From positions 78,652-142,651 of the forward strand of contig JAHCKG010000010.1 in assembly GCA_026125895.1 (NCBI GenBank): a DNA stretch of 64,000 nt. Direction: 5' to 3'. Below the pieces are notes generated by a model. It searched no databases, was not told the origin of the DNA, and saw only the letters and a list, made by a program, of their open reading frames with translations. Numbering within the stretch: position 1 is the first letter of the stretch; each line of letters starts with the position of its first letter. Of the stretch, positions 43,782-51,276 are shown one piece after another. Origin of the DNA: Pseudolabrys sp. GTDB lineage: Bacteria; Pseudomonadota; Alphaproteobacteria; Rhizobiales; Xanthobacteraceae. The translations under genes and the position numbers were made by a program.

Positions 43782-45179
43782 TCAAGCAATGGCGCCGATG
43801 TCGAAGACCGGCGGCAGCTGCTCAAAAATCTCGCGCATGGTACGCAACGTGGCGCGCAAGGTCGCTTCCGACATGCGGCCGCCGAGACAAATGCGGATGC
43901 CGGAAGCGCGCCCGTTGCCGGCGACGAAGGGATCGGACGGCGTCACCGCGATGTTGCGATCGGCGAGCGCGGCAACGAGACCGGCCTCGGTCCATTGCGC
44001 CGGCACCTTGAGCCAGGCCGACAGCGCCGCCGGATGCGAGCCAGCCAGATGCGGCCCGAGCATCTCCTGCACGATGGCCTGCCGCGCCTTGATCTCGGCG
44101 CGCTGGACCGCCAACAGTTGCTCCGCGGTGCCATCCTCGATCCAGCGCGTCGCGATCTCGGCCGGCAGATAAGTCGCGCTCCACGACGTGACGCGCAGCA
44201 CGCTCGAGACCCGGATGCTGAATTGCGACGGCACGACGAGATAGCCGACGCGCAGGCCGGTCATCACCGACTTGGTGAAGCTCGTGGTGCAGAAGCCGAG
44301 TTCGGGGATCAGCGTCGTCATCGACGGCAGCGCCGTCTCGAGCAGCGGCTTGTAGACTTCATCCTCGATGACAAAGAGGCCGTGCTTGCGGGCGATGGCG
44401 GCGATGGCTTCGCGCCGCTCCGCGCTCGCGACATGGCCGGTCGGGTTGGTCAACGACGGCGTAACGACCAGCGCCTTCACCGGCCCGGCGGCGCAGGCCG
44501 CGTCCAGCGCTTCGGGAACGATGCCCTGTTTGTCGGTCGGCAGGCCGCGCAAGTTGAAGCCGAGCACGCTGGCGACGCCGATGACGCCGTGATCGGTGAG
44601 ATTTTCGGTGAGCACCACGTCGCCCGGATGCACCACCGAAGCGAGCGCGAGAAACAGCCCATGCGCCGCGCCGTTGGTGACGAGGATGCGGTCGGCCGGT
44701 ACGTTGATGGAAAAACGCTGCAGCCACGAGCGCGCCGCTTCGCGGTGATTGTCGAGGCCGGCGATCGGCCGACACGGCCGCATGAACGGGCTGTTGTCGC
44801 TGCGCGACAGCGCTGCCATCACCTGGCGCGACGCCTTCTCATGCGCATCGGTGTAAACGCAGCGCGCGATGGACAAATCGACCGTTTCGCCCGGGGCGCG
44901 GTCGAGCATGAAGCGTCCGGCGCGGTCGGTGACGCGGTCCCGCACGAAGGTGCCGCGGCCGACCTCGCCGCGCAGATAGCCGAGGCGCTCGGCCTCCTTG
45001 TAGCTGAAGCTCACCGTCTGCACCGAAATGCCGAGCTCGCTGGCGAGATCGCGGTGCGTCGGCATCTTCGTATTGGCGGCGAGCCGCCCGGCGTCGATGT
45101 CGGCGATGATCGCTTCGGTCAGCGCGTTCCGTTTCGTTGTCCCCCGCCGGGAGAGCGCAGCCGGCCGCCAATCGCCCAT
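43782..45179 (-). CDS. enuR: MocR-type regulator of ectoine catabolism (EnuR)
   Basis: A 465-aa regulator with an N-terminal GntR winged helix (about 15-82; MPTHRDLASELGISVQTVSFSY) joined to a fold-I aminotransferase-like domain (about 110-460). The PLP lysine is in SFTKSVMTGLRVGY, with NGAAHGLFLAL and TPSLTNPTG also typical. EnuR represses ectoine catabolic genes and is released when pathway intermediates such as N-acetyl-diaminobutyrate bind through PLP. The gene lies immediately upstream of eutB on the same strand and divergent from the asnC-type gene. Its own upstream region has two copies of the shared CATTACAAT motif. Confidence 0.92.
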   Translation of the reverse strand: MGDWRPAALSRRGTTKRNALTEAIIADIDAGRLAANTKMPTHRDLASELGISVQTVSFSYKEAERLGYLRGEVGRGTFVRDRVTDRAGRFMLDRAPGETVDLSIARCVYTDAHEKASRQVMAALSRSDNSPFMRPCRPIAGLDNHREAARSWLQRFSINVPADRILVTNGAAHGLFLALASVVHPGDVVLTENLTDHGVIGVASVLGFNLRGLPTDKQGIVPEALDAACAAGPVKALVVTPSLTNPTGHVASAERREAIAAIARKHGLFVIEDEVYKPLLETALPSMTTLIPELGFCTTSFTKSVMTGLRVGYLVVPSQFSIRVSSVLRVTSWSATYLPAEIATRWIEDGTAEQLLAVQRAEIKARQAIVQEMLGPHLAGSHPAALSAWLKVPAQWTEAGLVAALADRNIAVTPSDPFVAGNGRASGIRICLGGRMSEATLRATLRTMREIFEQLPPVFDIGAIA

Positions 45180-45234
45180 GGTCGAGCTCCTCGCTATCGT
45201 CCGGCAGCATGATCTGGCGGCCCGCGCGGGGGCG

Positions 45235-45275
45235 CATTACAATGTCACGATCTGCCGGAAGCAGATCATTACAAT
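45235..45275. promoter_or_regulatory. Composite operator between enuR and asnC
   Basis: Two direct copies of CATTACAAT (45235-45243 and 45267-45275), spaced 32 bases apart (about three helical turns), flank a perfect inverted repeat GATCTGC-CGGAA-GCAGATC (45249-45267). The block sits between the divergent enuR and asnC starts, so both could be controlled from it. Confidence 0.6.
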
Positions 45276-45296
45276 CGCCCGGGAGCCGCGGCAATC

Positions 45297-45773
45297 ATGA
45301 AGTTGGACAAGATCGACCTGCGCATCTTGTCGGTGCTGCAGCGCGACGGGCGGATCACCAAACTGGGGCTGGCCGAAGCGGTACATCTGTCGCCGGCGGC
45401 GTGCTGGGAGCGGCTGCGGCGGCTGGAGACCGCCGGCGTCATCCGCGGCTACTCCGCCATGATCGACATGGAGAAGATCGCGCGGCGCGTCACCGTGCTG
45501 GTCGAGATCACCCTGAAGAGCCACCGCCAGACCGACTTCCAGCTGTTCGAGGCGGCAGTCGCCCGCGAGCCGTCCATCGTGTCGTGCCATGCCACCGGCG
45601 GCGGCATCGACTACATGCTCAAGGTCATCGCCCCGGACATCGACGCCTACCAGAAGACCATCGACCGGCTGCTGACCTCGGAAGTCGGCATCGACCGCTA
45701 CTTCACTTATGTCGTGACCAAGATCGTCAAGGACGGCCCCGAGCCCGCCGATCTCGCGGAAACGTCGGCGTAG
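45297..45773 (+). CDS. Lrp/AsnC-family regulator of the ectoine locus
   Basis: A 158-aa feast/famine regulator. Residues about 1-60 are an AsnC-type HTH (LDKIDLRILSVLQRDGRIT, LSPAACWERLRRLETAGVI) and about 70-150 the RAM ligand-binding domain (TVLVEITL, VSCHATGGGIDYMLKVIAPD). AsnC/DoeX proteins accompany enuR and doe genes in many ectoine clusters and act as activators. It is divergent from enuR; the operator block begins 22 bases before the start codon. Confidence 0.9.
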   Translation: MKLDKIDLRILSVLQRDGRITKLGLAEAVHLSPAACWERLRRLETAGVIRGYSAMIDMEKIARRVTVLVEITLKSHRQTDFQLFEAAVAREPSIVSCHATGGGIDYMLKVIAPDIDAYQKTIDRLLTSEVGIDRYFTYVVTKIVKDGPEPADLAETSA

Positions 45774-45797
45774 CGATCTGACTGTGGCGGGGCGAGG

Positions 45798-45845
45798 TTG
45801 GAGCGGGCGAAGGGAATCGAACCCTCGTATGCAGCTTGGGAAGCT
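45798..45845. repeat. attL: 48-base direct repeat (displaced tRNA-Gly 3' end)
   Basis: Identical over 48 bases to 56474-56521. It carries the anticodon arm 3' strand, T arm and acceptor 3' end of the tRNA-Gly gene on the minus strand but no 5' half, so it is not a functional tRNA. Confidence 0.95.
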
Positions 45846-46182
45846 AGACGTTTCCCATAATGATCAAGACCATAGCTGCAAAACATCCGTTTCGGAGCCT
45901 CAATCGCATCAAAGGGTTGCGGGCGTCAAGCAAAACGAATTCCCGGTCATCATTGCCGAATGGGACCGCAACGCCCGCGAGGTCATGCGGGTTGCTCTCG
46001 ACTACTACAACGGCCGCCACACCATCAATGCGCGCGTCTGGTATCACGACGACGGCGGATTGAAGCCGGGCAAGGCCGGCGTCACCCTCGCGATTAAGCA
46101 CCTGCCGGCGCTCGCCGACGCGCTGGCGAAGGCCGAGCAGCGCGCCCGTGATTTGGGGCTGATCGAAGGGGGTGCACAATGA
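45829..46182 (+). CDS. PC4-like (transcriptional coactivator p15) protein
   Basis: About 117 aa. The C-terminal part (AEWDRNAREVMRVALDYYNGRHTINARVWYHDDGG, in pieces) is a PC4/YdbC-type single-strand nucleic-acid-binding fold. The problem is the start: in the integrated form the only in-frame ATG (45829) lies inside attL and a GTG (45784) lies in host DNA, while family members begin shortly before IAEW. In the excised circle the frame would continue upstream through attP to a GTG overlapping the integrase stop. It overlaps the following gene by four bases (ATGA). Function in the element is unknown; DNA binding during replication or transcription is a guess. Confidence 0.6.
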   Translation: MQLGKLDVSHNDQDHSCKTSVSEPQSHQRVAGVKQNEFPVIIAEWDRNAREVMRVALDYYNGRHTINARVWYHDDGGLKPGKAGVTLAIKHLPALADALAKAEQRARDLGLIEGGAQ

Positions 46183-46973
46183 CCGCCCTCGCCAGCCTGA
46201 CGCCGGCCGCCGCGTGCTTCTATGACCGGCTGAATGCCGCGCGCAATGTCGACGAAATCGACGGCATCGTGCGCGGGATATGGGCCGCCTACGGCAATGC
46301 CGAGTTCGGCGACGAGGAAGCCGCCTTCCTGCAAGAGGCTGCGAATAACCGTCGGCCGATGGGGCGCGCTGCCTCTAGCATTCCGGGCGTCGTCACCATG
46401 AAGCCGATCGGCAAGCTGCGCAGCCGTCTCGGCTCGCGGTTCACGCCGCGCCAGCGGCAACGCTCGCCCGATCGGCAAGCCTCTCGCGATCGGCGCCGCC
46501 GCCTGGGCGGATCAAGCGCCCTGCCCGACACGTTGCGCCACCACTACACCGAAGGCCAGCGCGCGGTGCTCTGCATCATCGCTGGCGAGATCAAGCACCA
46601 CGGCGTTTGCGACTTGCCGATCGACAAGATTGCGGCGCTCGCGGGTGTCTGCCGGACGACGGTGCAGACCACGCTGCACGAGGCGCGACGGCTCCGTCAC
46701 ATCAGGATCACGGAACGTCCGGTGCCCGGCCGGAAGCACCTGCCGAACCTGATCGAGATCGCATCTGCGGAGTGGCGGACGTGGCTCAAGCGCGGTCCAT
46801 CGGCGCACCGCCCGATAGGGTCCAAAACGGTGAATTTGGTGAGCACCACGAAGAACACAGACAGACAGAAAGAGGGTTTCGCACGAAAGGAAAGGCCGAA
46901 AGAGGCTGATCGAGGGGAGCCATGGGGCTTCTACTGGGTATCCAGCCAGCTATCGCGAGGGTGCAAGGCATGA
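46179..46973 (+). CDS. Helix-turn-helix protein of the element
   Basis: A 264-aa basic protein. The central part (about 105-185; TEGQRAVLCIIAGEIKHHGVCDLPIDKIAALAGVCRTTVQTTLHEARRL, in pieces) is a winged helix-turn-helix of the type in plasmid and phage replication or control proteins. The ends are Arg-rich and probably disordered. Its translation is coupled to both neighbours by ATGA overlaps. It might be a regulator or replication initiator; a small-terminase role cannot be excluded because that function is otherwise unassigned. Confidence 0.65.
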   Translation: MTALASLTPAAACFYDRLNAARNVDEIDGIVRGIWAAYGNAEFGDEEAAFLQEAANNRRPMGRAASSIPGVVTMKPIGKLRSRLGSRFTPRQRQRSPDRQASRDRRRRLGGSSALPDTLRHHYTEGQRAVLCIIAGEIKHHGVCDLPIDKIAALAGVCRTTVQTTLHEARRLRHIRITERPVPGRKHLPNLIEIASAEWRTWLKRGPSAHRPIGSKTVNLVSTTKNTDRQKEGFARKERPKEADRGEPWGFYWVSSQLSRGCKA

Positions 46974-47287
46974 GAGCAGGGGAATTAGACCGACAGATCG
47001 TGATCCAGCGTGAGGAAGTCGTCGGCGACGACGGCTTCGGCAACGAGGTCACGGATTGGGTCAACTATGCGATCCGGGCGGCTTCCGTGATCCAGCAAGG
47101 CGGGCGGGAGTTCTTCGCGCAAGCGGCGATCCAATCGGAGCGCCGCGTCGTGTTTCGCTGCCGATGGGTGGAGAGCGTGACGCCGGCCTATCGGGTGATC
47201 TGCGATGGCGTGACGTACAATATCCAAGAGGCGCGGCGCATCGGGCGCAAGATTGCTCTCGAACTGCACTGCACGGCGGGCGGCTGA
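46970..47287 (+). CDS. Phage head closure/head-tail adaptor protein
   Basis: A 105-aa protein matching the short head-closure adaptors (SPP1 gp16/HK97 type). Characteristic features are the N-terminal MRAGELDRQIVIQR, the central G-rich FGNEVTDW, the REFFAQAAIQSERRVVFRCRW core and the C-terminal IQEARRIGRKIALELHC. Such adaptors form the ring under the portal and normally receive the tail. Chosen start ATG 46970 overlaps the preceding stop; the longer frame is shadow. Its presence without tail genes is notable. Confidence 0.8.
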   Translation: MRAGELDRQIVIQREEVVGDDGFGNEVTDWVNYAIRAASVIQQGGREFFAQAAIQSERRVVFRCRWVESVTPAYRVICDGVTYNIQEARRIGRKIALELHCTAGG

Positions 47288-47289
47288 CG

Positions 47290-47619
47290 ATGAAGCGTGC
47301 CGATCCGTATTACAAGACCAAGGCGTGGCAGGTCTTGCGCAAGGCCGCTCTGCTTCGCGATCTTTACACCTGTGTCGTGCCTGGCTGCGGTCAGCCGGCG
47401 TATGCGGTCGACCATATCAAAGCGCGGCGGGCCGGCGGTGCTGATCGTCTCGATAACCTGCGCTCTCTCTGCAAAGACCACGATCATGCTGTGAAAGAAA
47501 CCCGCACAGGCGAGCGGGCGAATGCCGGCAAGCTCGTGGTCAAGGGCTGCTTTGCGGACGGCTCGCCGCGCGATCCATCGCATCCTTGGTTCACGGGCGG
47601 CCGGGGGTTCCAACATTGA
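47290..47619 (+). CDS. HNH endonuclease
   Basis: A 109-aa HNH nuclease of the kind that assists terminase in cos-packaging HK97-like phages. Metal-finger cysteines frame the motif: CVVPGCG, then AVDHIKARRAGG (His pair), then NLRSLCKDHDHAV (Asn and terminal His). It starts two bases after the adaptor stop and precedes the large terminase by 60 bases. Association of HNH with terminase is typical of head-packaging modules, including capsid-forming satellites. Confidence 0.9.
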   Translation: MKRADPYYKTKAWQVLRKAALLRDLYTCVVPGCGQPAYAVDHIKARRAGGADRLDNLRSLCKDHDHAVKETRTGERANAGKLVVKGCFADGSPRDPSHPWFTGGRGFQH

Positions 47620-47679
47620 AACGCGATCGGCCCGGGACCGGCGTGGGACAGCAAAAAACACTTACTTGGATTTGAAATC

Positions 47680-49320
47680 ATGGGATTACGAGGCATCGGA
47701 GCGCAACCGATAGAGCGCAAAAAACGGGGCCGCCCTGCCAAGCCGAAGGCGTGGGAAGCCCCTGGGTTGACGCGGGCCGAGCGGGTACGTGCGTTTATCG
47801 AAAGCCTGCCGATCACGTCCGGTGTGCACGCTGGAAAACCTTTCAAAATTCGCGACTGGCAATGGTCGGAGATCATCGAGCCGCTGTACGCGACCGATGG
47901 CGAAGGTCGACGGCGCAAGCGCAAGGCGCTGATCACCATCCCGCGCAAGAACGGCAAGACGCAGCTCGCCGCGGCGCTGGCGCTGTGTCATCTCGTTGGA
48001 CCGGAAGCGGAGCAGCGCGGCCAGGTGTACTCGGCTGCGGCGGATCGCAAGCAAGCCGCGCTGATCCTGAAAGAGCTGGTCGCGTTCGTGCGCGAGGTCG
48101 ATTGGCTGGCGAAGCGGATCATCATCCGCGAGCACAGCAAGACCCTTGAGGACGTGGTGACCGGCTCGACTTATGAGGCGCTGTCGAGTGATGCCCGAAA
48201 GGCGCACGGTCTGAACGTGTCGTTTGCGATCATGGACGAACTGGCGCAGTGGCCGAAGCGGGACCTTTACGAAGCCCTCACCACGGGCGGCGCGGCGCGC
48301 GCGGAGCCGCTGTATGTGACGATCTCGACGCAAAGCCACGACAAAAATTCCGTCATGTCGGAGCTGGTGCAGTATGCCGAGCGGGTGCGCGACGGTGTGA
48401 TCGAGGATGACACGTTCCTGCCCGTGATTTTCGCCGCGCCGGACGAAGCGGACCCGTGGTCGGAGGAAACATGGCGGGCCTGCAACCCGGCGCTTGGCGA
48501 CTTCCGATCGCTCGATGAAATGCGCGCGGCTGCGGCCGAAGCTAAGGCGCTGCCGGCGCGCGAGCCCGCTTTCCGGCTGCTGTATCTCAATCAGCCCGTC
48601 GACGCGACGGCGCGCTTCCTGAATGCTCGCGACTGGAAGGCTTGCAAGGCCGACGATACTCCCGGCCTGTTCGGGCAAACGCTGCTGATGAAACAGCGCT
48701 GCATTCTCGGCCTCGATCTCTCGTCGACGACGGACCTAACCGCGCTCGTCGCATGGTTTCCGGCGACGCACGATCTGCGCGCGTGGTTCTGGATGCCGGC
48801 TGACAACATCGAGGAAGCCGAGCGCCGCGACCACGTCCCGTATCGGCTCTGGCGCGGGCAAGGGTTCATCGAGGCCACGCCCGGCCGCGCGATCGACAAA
48901 TCGTTCGTGGTGCATCGCCTGGGCGAACTGACTAAGGAATACGACGTGCAATTCTGTGCGGCCGATCGCTGGCGTCTCGACGAGATCAGGCGGCTGATGG
49001 ACGAGGCGGGCGTGAAGATCGAGCTGCAAGAGTTCGGACAAGGCTGGCGCGATATGGGGCCGGCAATCGACGCTTTCGAGACGGCCGTGCTTCGCCGCGA
49101 GCTTCGGCATCCTGGGCATCCGGTGCTCGATTGGAACGTCGCCAATGCGGTCACTGTCAGCGACCCTACCGGCGCGCGTAAGCTCGTGAAGGATCGGGCA
49201 TCGGGCCGAATTGACGGCCTCGTGGCTGCCGTGATGGCAATCGGGGCGGCCGTGAAGGTCGCCCCGAAGAAAGAAAGCGTCTACAAGTCGCGCGGCCTTG
49301 TGGCCGTAAAGGTGGCTTAG
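47680..49320 (+). CDS. Phage terminase large subunit
   Basis: A 546-aa DNA packaging motor. The N-terminal ATPase has Walker A ITIPRKNGKTQLAA (about residue 87) and Walker B FAIMDELAQW (about residue 186), followed by the coupling motif ISTQSHDK. The C-terminal RNase H-like nuclease begins LGLDLSSTTDLTALVAWF (about residue 347), with further acidic residues in FCAADRW. It belongs to the HK97/phiC31-type Terminase_1 group. The usual small-subunit gene is not directly upstream; the HNH gene is. Intact and presumably functional. Confidence 0.93.
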   Translation: MGLRGIGAQPIERKKRGRPAKPKAWEAPGLTRAERVRAFIESLPITSGVHAGKPFKIRDWQWSEIIEPLYATDGEGRRRKRKALITIPRKNGKTQLAAALALCHLVGPEAEQRGQVYSAAADRKQAALILKELVAFVREVDWLAKRIIIREHSKTLEDVVTGSTYEALSSDARKAHGLNVSFAIMDELAQWPKRDLYEALTTGGAARAEPLYVTISTQSHDKNSVMSELVQYAERVRDGVIEDDTFLPVIFAAPDEADPWSEETWRACNPALGDFRSLDEMRAAAAEAKALPAREPAFRLLYLNQPVDATARFLNARDWKACKADDTPGLFGQTLLMKQRCILGLDLSSTTDLTALVAWFPATHDLRAWFWMPADNIEEAERRDHVPYRLWRGQGFIEATPGRAIDKSFVVHRLGELTKEYDVQFCAADRWRLDEIRRLMDEAGVKIELQEFGQGWRDMGPAIDAFETAVLRRELRHPGHPVLDWNVANAVTVSDPTGARKLVKDRASGRIDGLVAAVMAIGAAVKVAPKKESVYKSRGLVAVKVA

Positions 49321-49610
49321 TGCCGGGTTTCGATCAGGTTCTGCAGCGCATCCCACGCAGCATTCTTACTGCGATGCTTACCCGGAATGCTTAGCCATCG
49401 CTGCTGAGCTTTTCGCGGCCCCGGCTGGTATTCTTTCGGATGAACATAGAACAGCGCAGGGAATTCGGTAGCGCAGTGCTTCAACTCGTCGGGGTCAACG
49501 TCGATCATTAAGGCAACCCATCCGCCCTTTCGGCCATTTCCCTCTTGCATTACGTCGAGGGGAAACCATCCAGGGGCAGGGCCTTCGAGAAATTCAAGCG
49601 CAGCCATCAC
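49317..49610 (-). CDS. Hypothetical protein, reverse-strand cassette of the element
   Basis: A 97-aa soluble protein with no recognised domain. The sequence has a predicted alpha/beta look (LMIDVDPDELKHCATEFPALFYVHP) with several Trp and Gly and a basic central region (GPRKAQQRWLSIPGKHRS). It overlaps the preceding reverse gene by four bases, so the two form a small operon running against the packaging genes. Reverse-strand pairs between phage head genes are often accessory (moron-like, regulatory or defence-related) genes. The stop overlaps the terminase stop by four bases. Function unknown. Confidence 0.6.
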   Translation of the reverse strand: MMAALEFLEGPAPGWFPLDVMQEGNGRKGGWVALMIDVDPDELKHCATEFPALFYVHPKEYQPGPRKAQQRWLSIPGKHRSKNAAWDALQNLIETRH

Positions 49611-49837
49611 TGCACCGCCTTTGCTGCGGCCTCATCTGCACCGCTAATGATGGTAGCCAAAGCGCGCGCGGCGATCGCGCCGCCCGAAGCTGGGTCCGCT
49701 TCGTAATCGAGGTCTTCTAGCAAGTGGCTTAGCGCGAACCGAAGGCACTCGCTAAGGGTCGGGGGTGAGAAGGCATCGCCGCTCACTGGCCCAGATCGGT
49801 TGCGCGTTGCTTCAGCGATAAGCTCATCGACGGTCAT
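49607..49837 (-). CDS. Small hypothetical protein, reverse-strand cassette of the element
   Basis: A 76-aa acidic, mostly helical protein (TVDELIAEATRN, LSECLRFALSHLLEDLDYEAD, AARALATIISGADEAAAKA). AGGAG nine bases before ATG 49837 decides the start over an ATG 33 bases upstream. Overlap of four bases with the 97-aa gene downstream suggests coupled translation and joint function. No family recognised. The size, charge and partner arrangement recall two-gene accessory cassettes, but nothing more can be said. Confidence 0.55.
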   Translation of the reverse strand: MTVDELIAEATRNRSGPVSGDAFSPPTLSECLRFALSHLLEDLDYEADPASGGAIAARALATIISGADEAAAKAVQ

Positions 49838-50009
49838 GGTGTGTCGCTCCTGTGCGTTAAAAAACGCCAAGGCGGACTCAGCCCGTGCACTCGTGATATT
49901 TGGAGATCGATCATCGGACGGCCCGCCTACGGCTGTCTGGTGGTAAGTCGCGGCCGACCCTGCCAGGGGTCGGTCGCGGCGCGACCATCATACACAGGGG
50001 AGGCGCGAG

Positions 50010-50183
50010 ATGACAATTCGTAACGACCTTGAGGCCGTAATCCGTGGGGAGCTAGACGACTGCGAACGCGCCCTCAAGCGCGAAGATCCTGAAAAGGCGC
50101 TGCGGGAGCTGAGGGACGCGATCGACAAGCTGACCGAAATCGCGCGGAAGGTCGGTCATTTGGAACGCGCGGCCCGGAACTGA
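50010..50183 (+). CDS. 57-aa helical protein
   Basis: A short gene: ATG at 50010 preceded by GGGGAGG, stop at 50181-50183. The product is highly charged and predicted to be one or two long helices, likely a coiled coil (LEAVIRGELDDCERALKRED, ELRDAIDKLTEIARKVGHLE). It could be a scaffold, an anti-repressor-sized regulator or an antitoxin-like protein; none of these can be shown. It lies between the reverse cassette and the operator-like inverted repeat. Confidence 0.55.
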   Translation: MTIRNDLEAVIRGELDDCERALKREDPEKALRELRDAIDKLTEIARKVGHLERAARN

Positions 50184-50206
50184 CTTTTCCCCAGTCCGTA
50201 TAACTC

Positions 50207-50231
50207 TACGAACTTTCTTGACTAGTTCGTA
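50207..50231. promoter_or_regulatory. Operator-like inverted repeat within the element
   Basis: Perfect 8-base arms TACGAACT and AGTTCGTA with a 9-base spacer; a further half-site CGACGAAC lies a few bases downstream. A TTGACT box (50219-50224) lies inside it. It is 42 bases upstream of the next gene, so it looks like the control site of the capsid operon or of the gene at 50273. Confidence 0.5.
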
Positions 50232-50272
50232 AAAATCGACGAACCTGCCGCCTGCGTTGGATCAGGGCGGCT

Positions 50273-51028
50273 ATGGCATCAGTTCACGGTTTCAATCAGG
50301 CGCTGGCGAAGGTCCGGGGGGTTCCTGCGGCGACCATCGAAGCTTATTCGCGCGCGCTCCGGAGCAAAGGTGTCTTGCCTAAGACGCGGCGCGGCGGAGG
50401 CGGGCCCTTCGCGTCCGTCATGGCCGGTTACATGCTCTCGGCAGTCTTGCGCGGCTCGCCGTCTGCCGCCGCCGAAAACGCACGCGAGGTCGGCGATCTG
50501 GTCATCTACGACGGCGGCGTGACGTTCTTAAAGCCGTTGCATGATGCAACATTGGAAATGTTCGGTTGGGCTGACGACCTAACCTTTGCTCAAATGATCG
50601 GTTGGCTCATCGACCGTCATGTCGACGGCACGATTGGCCAATTCATCGACGTAGAGAAAGGCTACCGGATCGAGGTCGACCGGTATTGGACGAAAGCCAC
50701 GTTGAAATGCCACCCCGCAGCGCCATTGCTCGATAAACATCTCGACGGCTGGCGCAAATTCCTCGCGCTTTCCGGCGTCCCAGAGAGCGATATTAGCGCT
50801 TCACTTCCCGATCGCAATCCGGACGGATCGCTCCGTCGCCCGATGGAAGTTAACTTTCACACGCCGATTTTGCACGAGGTCAAGGTCAGCTATGGCGTTG
50901 ACCGTGAGCGCAACCGCAATGCTTGGCGCCAATTTCGCGAACTGAAAGACGAGCGTCAGGGCGATCGATACGGGTCCGAAAGCGTCACGCAGAAAACCCT
51001 CATGGCGGTTGCAGAGGTGTTCAAGTGA
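50273..51028 (+). CDS. Hypothetical protein of the element with possible HTH N-terminus
   Basis: A 251-aa protein. Residues about 8-60 (LAKVRGVPAATIEAYSRALR, LPKTRRGGGGPF) look like a DNA-binding helix-turn-helix with a basic Gly-rich arm. The rest (about 75-250) is a mixed fold with no known match (FLKPLHDATLEMFGWADDL, MEVNFHTPILHEV). Position before the capsid genes and the putative DNA-binding head would suit a regulator or an unusual small terminase. Its stop overlaps the next start (GTGA). It is not recognised as a member of any terminase family I know. Confidence 0.6.
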   Translation: MASVHGFNQALAKVRGVPAATIEAYSRALRSKGVLPKTRRGGGGPFASVMAGYMLSAVLRGSPSAAAENAREVGDLVIYDGGVTFLKPLHDATLEMFGWADDLTFAQMIGWLIDRHVDGTIGQFIDVEKGYRIEVDRYWTKATLKCHPAAPLLDKHLDGWRKFLALSGVPESDISASLPDRNPDGSLRRPMEVNFHTPILHEVKVSYGVDRERNRNAWRQFRELKDERQGDRYGSESVTQKTLMAVAEVFK

Positions 51029-51276
51029 GCCCCCGCACACAATTTGAGAAAGACTGGATCGATGGCCCTGCGCTGGAGCTATCAATGCTCCCGGTCGAGC
51101 AGCGTGGCGAGAAAATCATCGCGATGATTGGCGAGATCAAAGCATGGATCGCCGGCGAATGGCCTGATCTCACACCCGAGCAGGTGCAGCGCGCCACCAA
51201 CTCCTACGCATTTTCGATTATCCAGCGCGCGGTCGAAGTCTCCAAAGTGAGCAATGGAGCGATAGGCCACGCATGA
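51025..51276 (+). CDS. Small hypothetical protein, coupled
   Basis: An 83-aa protein starting at a GTG that overlaps the stop of the preceding gene (GTGA). Mostly helical (LPVEQRGEKIIAMIGEIKAW, LTPEQVQRATNSYAFSII) with Trp residues. It overlaps the next frame by ATGA. No family recognised. The chain of overlaps from 50273 to the capsid gene argues that it is a real gene. Confidence 0.55.
   Translation: MSPRTQFEKDWIDGPALELSMLPVEQRGEKIIAMIGEIKAWIAGEWPDLTPEQVQRATNSYAFSIIQRAVEVSKVSNGAIGHA

Noticed and set aside
45798-45845. A second tRNA-Gly gene
   Set aside because: Only the 3' 48 bases are present; without the 5' half no cloverleaf can form.
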